This document shows, one piece after another, positions 55,818-64,000 of a DNA stretch of 64,000 bases; the stretch's first letter is position 1; each line of letters begins with the position of its first letter. The notes under the pieces are model-generated. The model was not told where the DNA came from. It did no database searches and worked only from the letters and a program-made list of their open reading frames with translations. This DNA comes from an uncultured Algibacter sp. (GTDB lineage: Bacteria > Bacteroidota > Bacteroidia > Flavobacteriales > Flavobacteriaceae). The stretch covers positions 1 to 64,000 of the forward strand of contig CALGNX010000017.1 in NCBI GenBank assembly GCA_937958265.1, in the 5' to 3' direction. Made by a program: the position numbers and the translations under genes.

Positions 55818-56124
55818 ACCGTAAATATAAGAAATGTACTGTGTTGATAGTATAAAAGTTTTTATAAAATTGAATTGCTAAGTTTACAACATTTAAGCCT
55901 ACAGGCGTAATCTACATTTTTATTGAGCTTCAATTTATAAAAAATTACATAAGGGACACCTAATTCAAAACATTATAAAGCGCCTGGTATGAAGCAACGG
56001 TAAAAACTCGATTTTGATAATACAACAACGTCTACTATAGTTTTATAAAAAAATATAGTAGACGTTGTTGTTCGCAAGCGTTTATTTTTTTTGACTTAAA
56101 AGTATAACGCCTAATAAAAAAATA
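55818..56124. other. 307-bp gap with long inverted repeat
   Basis: A perfect 18-bp inverted repeat, ACAACAACGTCTACTATA (56022-56039) against 56054-56071, around a 14-base A/T loop. It may terminate serS, although the T run after the stem is poor, or be an unrelated repeat. Confidence 0.45.
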
Positions 56125-57396
56125 TTAATCTATAATTTTAAAGCCTGTATAAGGTTGCAGTACTTCAGGAATAACAATACCGGACTCGGTTTGGTAGTTT
56201 TCCAAAATCCCCGCTAATATTCTTGGTAAAGCTAACGAACTTCCGTTTAAGGTATGCGCCAATTCGTTTTTACCATCGCTATTTTTAAATCTTAATTTTA
56301 GGCGATTGGCTTGAAAAGTTTCAAAATTTGAAACGGAAGATACTTCTAACCAACGGTCTTGTGCTGTAGAAAATATTTCAAAATCGTAAGTTAAGGCTGC
56401 TGCAAAAGAGGTATCGCCGCCACATAAACGCAAAATCCTATAAGGTAATTTTAAATCTTTTAAAATGGTTTCTACATGTTTTACCATACCATCTAAGGCA
56501 TTGTAAGATTTTGTAGGATGCTCTACCCTAATAAGTTCAACTTTATCAAATTGGTGCAATCTATTTAAACCTCTAACATGTGAACCATAACTTCCGGCCT
56601 CACGACGAAAACACGGCGTGTACCCTGTTACTGTTTTAGGTAACTCATTTTCATTTAGCACAATATCTCTAAAAATATTAGTTCCAGGTACTTCCGCTGT
56701 GGGTATTAAATATAAATTATCTTCGGTTACATGGTACATTTGCCCTTCTTTATCTGGCAATTGCCCTGTGCCTAAGGCAGACGCTTCATTTACCATAAGT
56801 GGTAATTGATATTCGGTATACCCTGCAGCTACATTAGTATCTAAAAAATAAGCAATTAGTGCGCGTTGTAATCTGGCACCTTTCCCTTTATAAACCGGAA
56901 ATCCTGCACCTGTAATTTTTGTACCTAATTCAAAATCTATAATGTCATATTTTTTTGCTAATTCCCAATGTGGTAAAGCACCTTTGTGTAATTTAGGAAT
57001 TTCGCCTGCTTTAAATATTTCTTCGTTATCTGCTTCAGAGTTTCCTTGTGGCACACTATCATGTGGTACATTAGGTATTTTATAAAGCAGGTCTTTTAAA
57101 GCTTCAACTTTACCATTTAAACGCTCGGCAAGATCTTTTGATACGTCCTTTAATTTCCCCGTTTTCTCTTTTAAAAGATTTGCTTTTTGAGCTTCTCCAG
57201 ATTTATAAAGGTTACCTATTTCCTTGGATAACGAATTCGCTTCAGCCAAAGTAGCATCTAACGCTGTTTGAAGGCGCTTTCTATCTTCATCAAAATCAAT
57301 AACATTATTAATCATTTCTGCGGCATCAATATTTCGTTTTGATAAACGCTCAATAACTAAATTTTTGTTTTCTTTAATAAAGGGAACCTGTAACAT
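56125..57396 (-). CDS. serS: serine--tRNA ligase
   Basis: Charges tRNA-Ser and tRNA-Sec-type tRNAs with serine. The 423-residue class II synthetase has an N-terminal long antiparallel coiled-coil arm (about residues 25-105, RKRLQTALDATLAEANSLSKE) that grips the tRNA, and the catalytic core with motif 2 (TPCFRREAGSYGSHVRGLNR) and motif 3 (NGSSLALPRILAGILENYQ). Start ATG at 57396, between the HTTM and TPR genes on the same strand. Confidence 0.97.
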   Translation of the reverse strand: MLQVPFIKENKNLVIERLSKRNIDAAEMINNVIDFDEDRKRLQTALDATLAEANSLSKEIGNLYKSGEAQKANLLKEKTGKLKDVSKDLAERLNGKVEALKDLLYKIPNVPHDSVPQGNSEADNEEIFKAGEIPKLHKGALPHWELAKKYDIIDFELGTKITGAGFPVYKGKGARLQRALIAYFLDTNVAAGYTEYQLPLMVNEASALGTGQLPDKEGQMYHVTEDNLYLIPTAEVPGTNIFRDIVLNENELPKTVTGYTPCFRREAGSYGSHVRGLNRLHQFDKVELIRVEHPTKSYNALDGMVKHVETILKDLKLPYRILRLCGGDTSFAAALTYDFEIFSTAQDRWLEVSSVSNFETFQANRLKLRFKNSDGKNELAHTLNGSSLALPRILAGILENYQTESGIVIPEVLQPYTGFKIID

Positions 57397-57441
57397 ATAT
57401 TTGTAAATTTAAGTAGCAAATTTAGGGAATTGAATATATAA

Positions 57442-58758
57442 TTACTCTGCTTTTAAAGGTAAAATCCAATCGCTATGTTTAAAAATATCCCATTTCACGT
57501 TTGCTATATCTACCTCTTTGCTTATAAAATACGTATAGGGTTTACCATTAATACTAATTTTACTATCTATATATACTGCAATATCTTGCCCCTTTTCCTT
57601 AAACTGTTTTTTTAAGCGCTGCGAAAATTGCCACATTAAATCTGGTTTCACACGTACAGCGTGTTGTTGTTTTTTACTTAAATAAGCACTTAAATCTACG
57701 CGCGTTCGCTTACCGGTAGCCTTATTTTCAACCCAATACGTCGTTCTCCCAATTTTCGATCGTAACATCATACGCCAAGAAAGTCTGTGACCTTCTTCCG
57801 TTCTTAATACATCGCCCTCAATAAAATAATGACGTAATGGCAAGCCAATTTGAATTATAAAATATAATGCCAACCCACCAACTAATACACCTTTAAATTT
57901 TGGCACTTCAATACAAGTACTAGTATAAAAAGGCTTGTTTTTTAAAAAAATATTTCTAATTTTTTTAGCAGGAAAAAAGAATAGAGAAAAAGCTAACGAC
58001 AGGTATGGAAAAATACCAATTTGAAAAACAACCGAATTAAACAGGTGGAAAAAAATTGATATCACAAAAGCATACTTTCTAGTAGGCTTAAACAATAGCG
58101 AAGGTATAATTAAACCATCAAACAAAATACCACCATAAGCTAGCATATAATGCATCCATTTTTGTTGTAGCAAATCGCCAACAATTAAGTAATTCCTTTT
58201 ACTTTTCATAAACAGCTCCATAACAGAACCATCTAACCAATCTGGATATATTTTAACAGAAGATGCGTAAGTATACACAATAAATAATTGCAGAATAATA
58301 ATCCAACGACACCACCGAGGCATTGCATAACTTTTAATTTCGGGCCGCAATTTAACATCTAGCGATGCATATTTATGCGCAGGCAACAAAAGCATAAGGC
58401 CACTTAAAAGCATTAACAAATAATAATGATTGTTATATGAGCATTTTTGCATTAAATACGTCGCAGACCACATTACAGTAAAAACAAACATACTAAATCG
58501 GTACTTAAAACCTAGCATAATAAGTAAACCAAAAAGGCCCATAATAGCGTAGTAATAATACATACCGTTTCCTGGTAGCGGCTGTAAAAACTCAAAACCT
58601 ATAAAATTAAATGTAAAATCTGGCTCTATTAAAGTACGTTTTACCCAACCAGTAACTATGGCACCAAAAGATTCTAAAAAGCAGAGCAAACCAAAAATAA
58701 CTCTAAATACAATTAGGGCCGAATTATCAATCTGTTTAAAAAGTAATTTATTAAGCAT
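57442..58758 (-). CDS. HTTM-domain membrane protein (vitamin K gamma-carboxylase-like)
   Basis: A 438-residue membrane protein with an HTTM domain of several hydrophobic helices across about residues 15-300, followed by a soluble tail. HTTM is shared with vitamin K-dependent gamma-carboxylase. Visible pieces are FRVIFGLLCFLESF, YYYAIMGLFGLLIM, MPRWCRWIIILQLFIVY and LPLRHYFIEGDVLRTEEGHRLSWRMMLR. The bacterial versions have no assigned reaction, so carboxylation is not claimed. It overlaps the end of ribF by 8 bases, implying co-translation. Confidence 0.85.
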   Translation of the reverse strand: MLNKLLFKQIDNSALIVFRVIFGLLCFLESFGAIVTGWVKRTLIEPDFTFNFIGFEFLQPLPGNGMYYYYAIMGLFGLLIMLGFKYRFSMFVFTVMWSATYLMQKCSYNNHYYLLMLLSGLMLLLPAHKYASLDVKLRPEIKSYAMPRWCRWIIILQLFIVYTYASSVKIYPDWLDGSVMELFMKSKRNYLIVGDLLQQKWMHYMLAYGGILFDGLIIPSLLFKPTRKYAFVISIFFHLFNSVVFQIGIFPYLSLAFSLFFFPAKKIRNIFLKNKPFYTSTCIEVPKFKGVLVGGLALYFIIQIGLPLRHYFIEGDVLRTEEGHRLSWRMMLRSKIGRTTYWVENKATGKRTRVDLSAYLSKKQQHAVRVKPDLMWQFSQRLKKQFKEKGQDIAVYIDSKISINGKPYTYFISKEVDIANVKWDIFKHSDWILPLKAE

Positions 58759-59683
58759 TTAATTGCATTACAAATGTCAAGGCTGTTTCTTTATCTTTTG
58801 CAAGCTGCGCTTTTAAATCATCAACAGATTTAAATTTAACCTCATCTCTAATACGATTTAACAAGGCCACTTGTATAATTTCGCCATAAAGATTGGCACT
58901 AAAATCAAAAAAGCAAACCTCAATGGTTTGTCTATCTCCATTAACCGTTGGATTCATACCAATATTCATCATACCGTAAACTTTCACACCCTTAAATACC
59001 GCACTCACAACATAAGAGCCTTGCTTAGGAATAATTTTATAATCTTCCTTTACTTCAATATTAGCAGTAGGAAAGCCCAACTGTTTACCCACACCCCGGC
59101 CTTTAACAACTTTGCCTGTAAGCATAAAATTGTATCCCAAAAAAGTATTTGCTTGGTGTATTTCACCTTGATTAATTGCCTTTCTTATTTTTGTAGAGCT
59201 TACTGCAACATCATTAATATCTTGTACGGGTATTTCTTCAACACCGAAACCGTAGGCTTCGCCAAAGGCTACCAAATCATCAATATTGGCATTTCTATTT
59301 CTACCAAATCTATGGTCGTAACCAATAATTACCTTTTTCACTCTTAATTGATCTATTAAAACAGTTTTAACAAAATCCTCTGCCGATAACCTAGAAAAAT
59401 CGTGTGTAAAAGCTTTAACCATTAAACAATCCAGACCTAAATCAGCTAAAATATCATGGCGCTCATCAATAGTATTTATAAGCTTAATATTCGATTCTTT
59501 TTGCAATACCATGCGCGGATGAGGAAAAAAAGTAAGAATTACAGATTGTAACCCCTCTTCGTTTGCAGTATTAATTAAACGTTTTATTATTTTTTTATGC
59601 CCCACATGAACACCATCAAAAGTACCAATGGTAACTACCGTTTGCTTATCTGGTAAATTATTTAAGTTCCGCCTTGTATTCAT
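58751..59683 (-). CDS. ribF: bifunctional riboflavin kinase / FAD synthetase
   Basis: Converts riboflavin to FMN and then FAD. The 310-residue protein has the N-terminal nucleotidyltransferase motif GTFDGVHVGHKKII (HxGH) and the C-terminal flavokinase segment GRGVGKQLGFPTANIEV. It is the first gene of a minus-strand run with HTTM and serS. Upstream, on the same strand, repeat copy D ends 43 bases before the ATG. No FMN riboswitch fold was recognised upstream. Confidence 0.96.
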   Translation of the reverse strand: MNTRRNLNNLPDKQTVVTIGTFDGVHVGHKKIIKRLINTANEEGLQSVILTFFPHPRMVLQKESNIKLINTIDERHDILADLGLDCLMVKAFTHDFSRLSAEDFVKTVLIDQLRVKKVIIGYDHRFGRNRNANIDDLVAFGEAYGFGVEEIPVQDINDVAVSSTKIRKAINQGEIHQANTFLGYNFMLTGKVVKGRGVGKQLGFPTANIEVKEDYKIIPKQGSYVVSAVFKGVKVYGMMNIGMNPTVNGDRQTIEVCFFDFSANLYGEIIQVALLNRIRDEVKFKSVDDLKAQLAKDKETALTFVMQLNA

Positions 59684-59725
59684 GCTTTTTATTTTTCATT
59701 ACTACATTAAAAAACATAAAAATAT

Positions 59726-59816
59726 GGGCGTTACCCTAAAAAGGGTCGGGCTATCCGTTACAAGTCCTCGCACCTCCTTACGTCGGGCTGTGGGCTATAC
59801 ACTACTATCCCTAACG
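59726..59816 (-). repeat. dispersed repeat, short form (copy D)
   Basis: On the minus strand it runs GTTAGGGATAGTAG ... AGCCCACAGCCCGAC ... GGAGGTGCGAGGACTTGTAA ... GCCCGACCC ... GGTAACGCCC, about 91 bases. It lies in the upstream region of ribF, oriented with the GGTAACGCCC end toward the gene. Confidence 0.85.
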
Positions 59817-59922
59817 TAGTTAACCACCAAGTAATTACTACTTGATGTAACCTACATATTTTATATTAATTTATTTTACACAAAACTAATTATAATGCGC
59901 CTTAAAACAAACCAATAAACCT

Positions 59923-60441
59923 TTAATCTAAAGTAAAATTTTGTTTAATTTGTTTAATTATTTGAGGAACCTCACTAACGCTAAAATCCAGTTGTACTAG
60001 GTAATTTGTTTTATTTAAACGAGATACTAATAAACTACCATCGTTAATTTTATAAAAACCTGTTTGGCCTTTACAATAGCACCACCTAGCAAAAAAAACG
60101 TTTTGGTCCTTTAAGTTTACAGTTTTTGTTTCTAAGTTTTCAGCATTTAATTCAATAAAAACTTCTTCTCTGTAACCACTATCTTCGTATTTAGATTCTA
60201 CACCCTTTTTATATTCAAACCTTAAAACAACTCCTTTTCCCGTTACAGTTTCCAGATAGGTATGCCCAAAATCGTCTTTTTTAACCTCTAACCTGGTTTT
60301 TTTTAAAACCTCTAAAACGCAACTACCTGTATCTAGGCATGTTACATCATTCACCTCTGGAACTTTACTTACTTTAGACTCTTGCTGAGATTTACATGAA
60401 AAAAAAAGAACCAGAATTAATAAAAATTTAAAATATGTCAT
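59923..60441 (-). CDS. hypothetical lipoprotein
   Basis: A 172-residue lipoprotein (leader MTYFKFLLILVLFFSC, Cys16) with a polar linker and a mainly beta-strand body. Several Cys (CLDTGSCV, WCYCKGQ) hint at disulfides. No family was recognised. The ATG at 60441 is used because an upstream in-frame TTG (60447) falls inside a -7-like element TATATTTG (60445-60452). That element, if used, would make the message leaderless. Confidence 0.7.
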   Translation of the reverse strand: MTYFKFLLILVLFFSCKSQQESKVSKVPEVNDVTCLDTGSCVLEVLKKTRLEVKKDDFGHTYLETVTGKGVVLRFEYKKGVESKYEDSGYREEVFIELNAENLETKTVNLKDQNVFFARWCYCKGQTGFYKINDGSLLVSRLNKTNYLVQLDFSVSEVPQIIKQIKQNFTLD

Positions 60442-60570
60442 AACCAAATATAATATATTTCGTGCTTTCCACCTGTTATTTTTGGTAATTAAGAGTAAAA
60501 AACCTACGTTTGATTAAACCATTGTATTAATTAACAATCCCAAACTAACTAAACTTTTAAAAAAGTTATT

Positions 60571-63500
60571 ATGAAAAAAATTATTTACGGTTTGTCATTT
60601 TTGTTGTTCACAGCTACAATTTATGCACAAAACCATCAAAATGCTTGGTCTAAAATTCCAGAGTCCAAAGCCACCATTGGGAAAAAAATGTTAAGAAAAA
60701 CAGAGCCATCCTCTGCATTTTATTATCATTTAAATTTAGAGAAATTTCAAAATTCATTAAATTTTTCCTCAAAAAAATCGAACGATACAAAGACATCTCA
60801 AACCATATTATTCCCAAATAGTGAAGGCGGTTTAGATTCGTATAAAGTAATTGAATCCTCGATATTAGAAGCAGAATACCAAGTAAAGCATCCAGATATA
60901 CGTACATATTCTGGATTTAACATAAATAAGCCATCATCCTTAATTAGGTTTAGTATTACACCAAACGGCCTACATTCTATGGCTTTATCTACCAAAAATG
61001 GTGCAGAATTTATAGATCCGTATACAAACAATAATACTTACATTGTCTACAAAAAAGGAGATTTACCAAGTTTAAAGAAACAATTTCAGTGCCTTGTAGA
61101 AGACAACCCCGATTTAAAAAATAAAAAATCTACTGCATCGAAAAATCCTGCAGACCGTAAATTGAGAAATTTCAGAATCGCGATAGCATCTACCATTGAG
61201 TATTCTGAATTTCATTGGAAAGCAGCAGGACTTAATGATGCGGATGCAGAAGTAGAAAAAAAAGATGCTGTACTAGCAGCAATAGTTACTACAATGAATC
61301 GCGTAAACACAATTTTTCAAAGAGATCTTGCTATAAAGATGACTTTAGTTGACAATAGTGACATTATTTTCATAACTGAAGATAACTTTTCAAATAATGA
61401 TACTCGTGAGCTAATTGATGAAAGTCAATCAGTAATTGATGAGGCCATTGGTACTGCTAATTATGATTTAGGGCACACCTTTAGTACAGGGGGTGGCGGC
61501 CTAGCTTCCTTAAATTCTCCTTGTTCTCCCAATAGAAAAGCATCAGGCATTACAGGTTTATCTAATCCCGTTGGAGACGCTTACGATATCGATTTTGTAG
61601 CACACGAATTAGGTCATCAGTTTGGAGCACCGCACACCTTTAATGGTTCTACTGGAAATTGTGCGGGTCGTAACAGGAATGCAGAAAATGCTTACGAAGT
61701 TGGAAGTGGTACAACCATAATGGCTTATGCAGGTATTTGTACACCGCAAAATGTACAAGAACGAAGTGATGCTTATTTTCATCAAAAAAGTATTCAAATG
61801 ATATGGGACAATATCACTACAGGAATAAGTGTATGTGGCGAACAAATCAATATTAACAATAATACTCCAACTGCAGATGCAGGATCAGACTATACCATTC
61901 CCATATCAACAGCTTTTAAACTTACAGGCAGTTCAACAGATTTGGATGGTACCAACACACATACATACACGTGGGAACAATATGATTTAGGTCCTACCGG
62001 CTTGCCAGAAGAAACAAATACAACCGGACCACTAATGCGTTCTTTCGAAGGCACATCCAATCCCGTTAGAAACATTCCTAGACTTATAGATTATCTAGCA
62101 TCTGGTGGCTCCTCAACATGGGAAAAACTACCTTCTATTAATAGATCTATGACATTTGCACTTACTGTAAGAGACAACGATGTTATGGGAACTAATGGCG
62201 CAGGGCAAACCGCTGTTGATTTTATGACAGTTACTGCAAACAGTACAGACGCCTTTACAGTAGTAAATCCTGCCTCTTGGAAGCAAGGGACAACTCAAAC
62301 TATTGAATGGAATGTAGGACAAACTGCAGATGTAAATACAATAAACTGCCAAATTGTGAACATTAAACTATCTACAGACAGCGGACTTACATACCCAATT
62401 ACTATTGCGTCTAATGTACCTAACAATGGAACCTTTAGTTACAATATACCAGAAATGCCAGACACTACCACGGCTAGAATTTTAATTGAAGCCGCAGACA
62501 ATATCTTTTACGATATTTCAGATAACGATTTTCAAATTTCTGATACACCAGATTTCTTTTTAAATAACGATACACTAAATCCAATCTTATGTGATGAAAC
62601 TGAGGCCGTTTATAATTTTGATTATGTTGCAGTTAACGATTTTAACGAAAATGTAATATTTAGTGCAACCAATTTACCTAACGGTGCAGTAGCTATTTTT
62701 TCTCCAACAAATAGCACAATATCGCAAAATATAACCTTAACAATTAGAAATTTAGATAACGTACCACAAAATGATTACCAATTAACACTTACAGGATCTA
62801 GCACAACATCAACCAAAACAAAAAACAAAAATTTAGACCTTCCTTTTTTTAATTCACTTTGTGCGTCATCAGGAAATGACACATATGATACAAGCATAAC
62901 AGGCGTTGAATTTAATTCAATCTCTACTACAAGCGGGAAAACAGGTTATACAGATTTTACAGGTATGGTTGCCGATGTTAACAGAAACTCTGCTTACGAC
63001 ATAAGTGTATCTGTTGATACTGCTGGTAATTGGACAACATCAACACTAGTTTGGATTGACTGGAACCAAGATTGTGATTTCGATGATCAAGGTGAGCTTT
63101 ATGATCTAGGTACTGCATTAAATGTTGAAGATGAAGAAACGTCGTTATCGCCACTAAGCATTGTTATTCCTGAAGATGCAGTGCTAGGAAATACCATTAT
63201 GAGAATATCCACTAAATACAATGGTGAAGGAGTCCCTGAATTTTGTGGAGTTGATTTTGATGGTGAGGTTGAAGATTATACTGTAAATGTGCAACCCGTA
63301 TCATTATCTACTAGAACTTTTAATTCGGCAGATTTTAATGTTTCTCCTAACCCTAACAACGGAAACTTTAATGTAAGTTTAAACGGTAGTATAGTAGGCG
63401 ATGTAGTATTAGAAGTTTATAACATAAGTGGACAACTTATTACTCAAAAATCTTATAATTCAACAGGTAGCTTTAATCAACAGGTAAACCTTGAATTTTT

Positions 63501-63573
63501 ATCGACAGGTTTATATATCTTGAAAATTAGTGATGATTCGAAAAGCGCGAATAAAAAGCTAGTAATTAATTAA
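60571..63573 (+). CDS. reprolysin-like zinc metalloprotease, T9SS-exported
   Basis: A 1000-residue secreted protease. In order: signal peptide (ends IYAQ), a propeptide-like region, the M12B/reprolysin-type catalytic domain with the zinc motif HELGHQFGAPH (His345, His349, His355) and Met-turn IMAYAG, then beta-sandwich/PKD-like and Ig-like repeats, a GEVEDY domain (DGEVEDYTVNV near 905), and a T9SS type A sorting domain (about 920-1000, starting NVSPNPNNGNF). It is cleaved and attached or released at the cell surface after passage through the type IX system. It has its own terminator at 63598-63633. Confidence 0.93.
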   Translation: MKKIIYGLSFLLFTATIYAQNHQNAWSKIPESKATIGKKMLRKTEPSSAFYYHLNLEKFQNSLNFSSKKSNDTKTSQTILFPNSEGGLDSYKVIESSILEAEYQVKHPDIRTYSGFNINKPSSLIRFSITPNGLHSMALSTKNGAEFIDPYTNNNTYIVYKKGDLPSLKKQFQCLVEDNPDLKNKKSTASKNPADRKLRNFRIAIASTIEYSEFHWKAAGLNDADAEVEKKDAVLAAIVTTMNRVNTIFQRDLAIKMTLVDNSDIIFITEDNFSNNDTRELIDESQSVIDEAIGTANYDLGHTFSTGGGGLASLNSPCSPNRKASGITGLSNPVGDAYDIDFVAHELGHQFGAPHTFNGSTGNCAGRNRNAENAYEVGSGTTIMAYAGICTPQNVQERSDAYFHQKSIQMIWDNITTGISVCGEQININNNTPTADAGSDYTIPISTAFKLTGSSTDLDGTNTHTYTWEQYDLGPTGLPEETNTTGPLMRSFEGTSNPVRNIPRLIDYLASGGSSTWEKLPSINRSMTFALTVRDNDVMGTNGAGQTAVDFMTVTANSTDAFTVVNPASWKQGTTQTIEWNVGQTADVNTINCQIVNIKLSTDSGLTYPITIASNVPNNGTFSYNIPEMPDTTTARILIEAADNIFYDISDNDFQISDTPDFFLNNDTLNPILCDETEAVYNFDYVAVNDFNENVIFSATNLPNGAVAIFSPTNSTISQNITLTIRNLDNVPQNDYQLTLTGSSTTSTKTKNKNLDLPFFNSLCASSGNDTYDTSITGVEFNSISTTSGKTGYTDFTGMVADVNRNSAYDISVSVDTAGNWTTSTLVWIDWNQDCDFDDQGELYDLGTALNVEDEETSLSPLSIVIPEDAVLGNTIMRISTKYNGEGVPEFCGVDFDGEVEDYTVNVQPVSLSTRTFNSADFNVSPNPNNGNFNVSLNGSIVGDVVLEVYNISGQLITQKSYNSTGSFNQQVNLEFLSTGLYILKISDDSKSANKKLVIN

Positions 63574-63597
63574 ACGATTTAATTAATAATCAAATGA

Positions 63598-63633
63598 AAT
63601 AACCCCATAAGCAATAATGTTTATGGGGTTATT
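63598..63633. terminator. terminator of the metalloprotease gene
   Basis: A perfect 13-bp stem (63598-63610 with 63621-63633) with a 10-base loop; T-rich on the downstream side. Confidence 0.75.
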
Positions 63634-64000
63634 ATTTAAATGAATAAATCTAAACTACAAAACACATTAGCGCAAACAAAAGCACAAACATATATTTAGC
63701 GGATTAAACAAACACCAAATACGATTCTATAAACAAAAAAATAGGGCGAGATAATCTTTTAAAATAAACTACCATTACATACAAATTAATTGTTTCTGCA
63801 AATAAGAGGTTAGGTTTTGGCTTTTAAGCACGTAACATATTAACCTAAACAATTATAATCATAAAGCCTTATCTACATTACAAAACTCACAAAATTAATA
63901 ACTTAAAAAACAATCGTATTATTAAATTGTAAAATCGTAGTTCAATACTTAATAATAAAATTAATAATAGGCTCTCCTATTTACCATTAAAAGCATTCAT
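63634..64000. other. gene-free window end
   Basis: A/T-rich with no open reading frame or structure that can be supported; any next gene lies beyond the window. Confidence 0.5.

Noticed and set aside
59684-59922. Possible FMN riboswitch upstream of ribF
   Set aside because: No conserved RFN-element sequence blocks were found; the region is mostly repeat copy D.
1-64000. tRNA, rRNA, CRISPR arrays, prophage or insertion sequences
   Set aside because: No T-loop (GGTTCGA-like) cloverleaf, spaced direct-repeat array, transposase or phage gene was seen in any gap.

Overview
The window is chromosomal DNA from a low-GC, probably marine member of the Flavobacteriaceae (Bacteroidota). Supporting signs are TonB-dependent receptors with a carboxypeptidase-like N-terminal domain, a secreted protease with a type IX secretion sorting domain, many short 'SCS'-type lipoproteins, an ATP-cone-bearing NrdB, a short tail-less SSB, near absence of Shine-Dalgarno sequences, and promoters of the Bacteroidota form TTG-N17-23-TAnnTTTG. 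No rRNA, tRNA, CRISPR array, phage or insertion sequence was recognised. Most genes are ordinary housekeeping genes, so novelty is more likely in regulation, repeats and a few gene couplings.

Layout. 0-3.5 kb: dxs (isoprenoid precursor) and dgt, convergent. 3.5-11.3 kb: a probable phosphate-responsive block. It has a small orphan carboxypeptidase-regulatory-like protein, a TonB receptor with a partner lipoprotein, a YwqK/MORN-like periplasmic protein, and a PiT phosphate transporter fused to a PhoU-like domain. The upstream regions carry arrays of TTAACA-like hexamers at an exact 11-bp period, the classic form of PhoP/PhoB boxes. 11.5-20.3 kb: an OmpA lipoprotein, the nrdB-nrdA ribonucleotide reductase operon, a DUF3109 protein, MarC, a small membrane protein, and a dCMP deaminase-S41 protease operon. 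20.3-25.1 kb: small membrane and envelope proteins, a DsbA-like protein, HupE, a Zn-ribbon protein and ssb. 25.1-30.6 kb: nadA-nadB and PEP carboxylase.

31.1-40.3 kb is a nitrogen-assimilation block. A porin-glnB-amtB transcription unit is divergent from gltB-gltD. The porin promoter carries two similar palindromes centred about 52.5 bp apart, at about -40 and -92 from the predicted start, and a terminator-like hairpin lies between porin and glnB. 40.4-48 kb: a phosphoethanolamine transferase overlapping a GDPD/FAM151-like gene, fructose-1,6-bisphosphatase, an acetyltransferase, aspartate kinase, and an OlsF-like fused O-/N-acyltransferase for aminolipids. 48.3-59.7 kb: a TM2 protein, a 2-hydroxyacid dehydrogenase, a NUMOD4/HNH protein, then a minus-strand run ribF-HTTM-serS-TPR-DUF4286-rsmA-mgtE. 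59.9-63.6 kb: a lipoprotein and a T9SS-exported metalloprotease.

Two families of dispersed non-coding repeats are visible. One has six copies, bounded by GCGTTAGGG and GGTAACGCC, in a short (about 90 bp) and a long (about 155 bp) form. The other is MITE-like: one intact 162-bp copy with 20-bp terminal inverted repeats and one decayed copy. All functional statements are read from sequence motifs; no search or alignment program was run.
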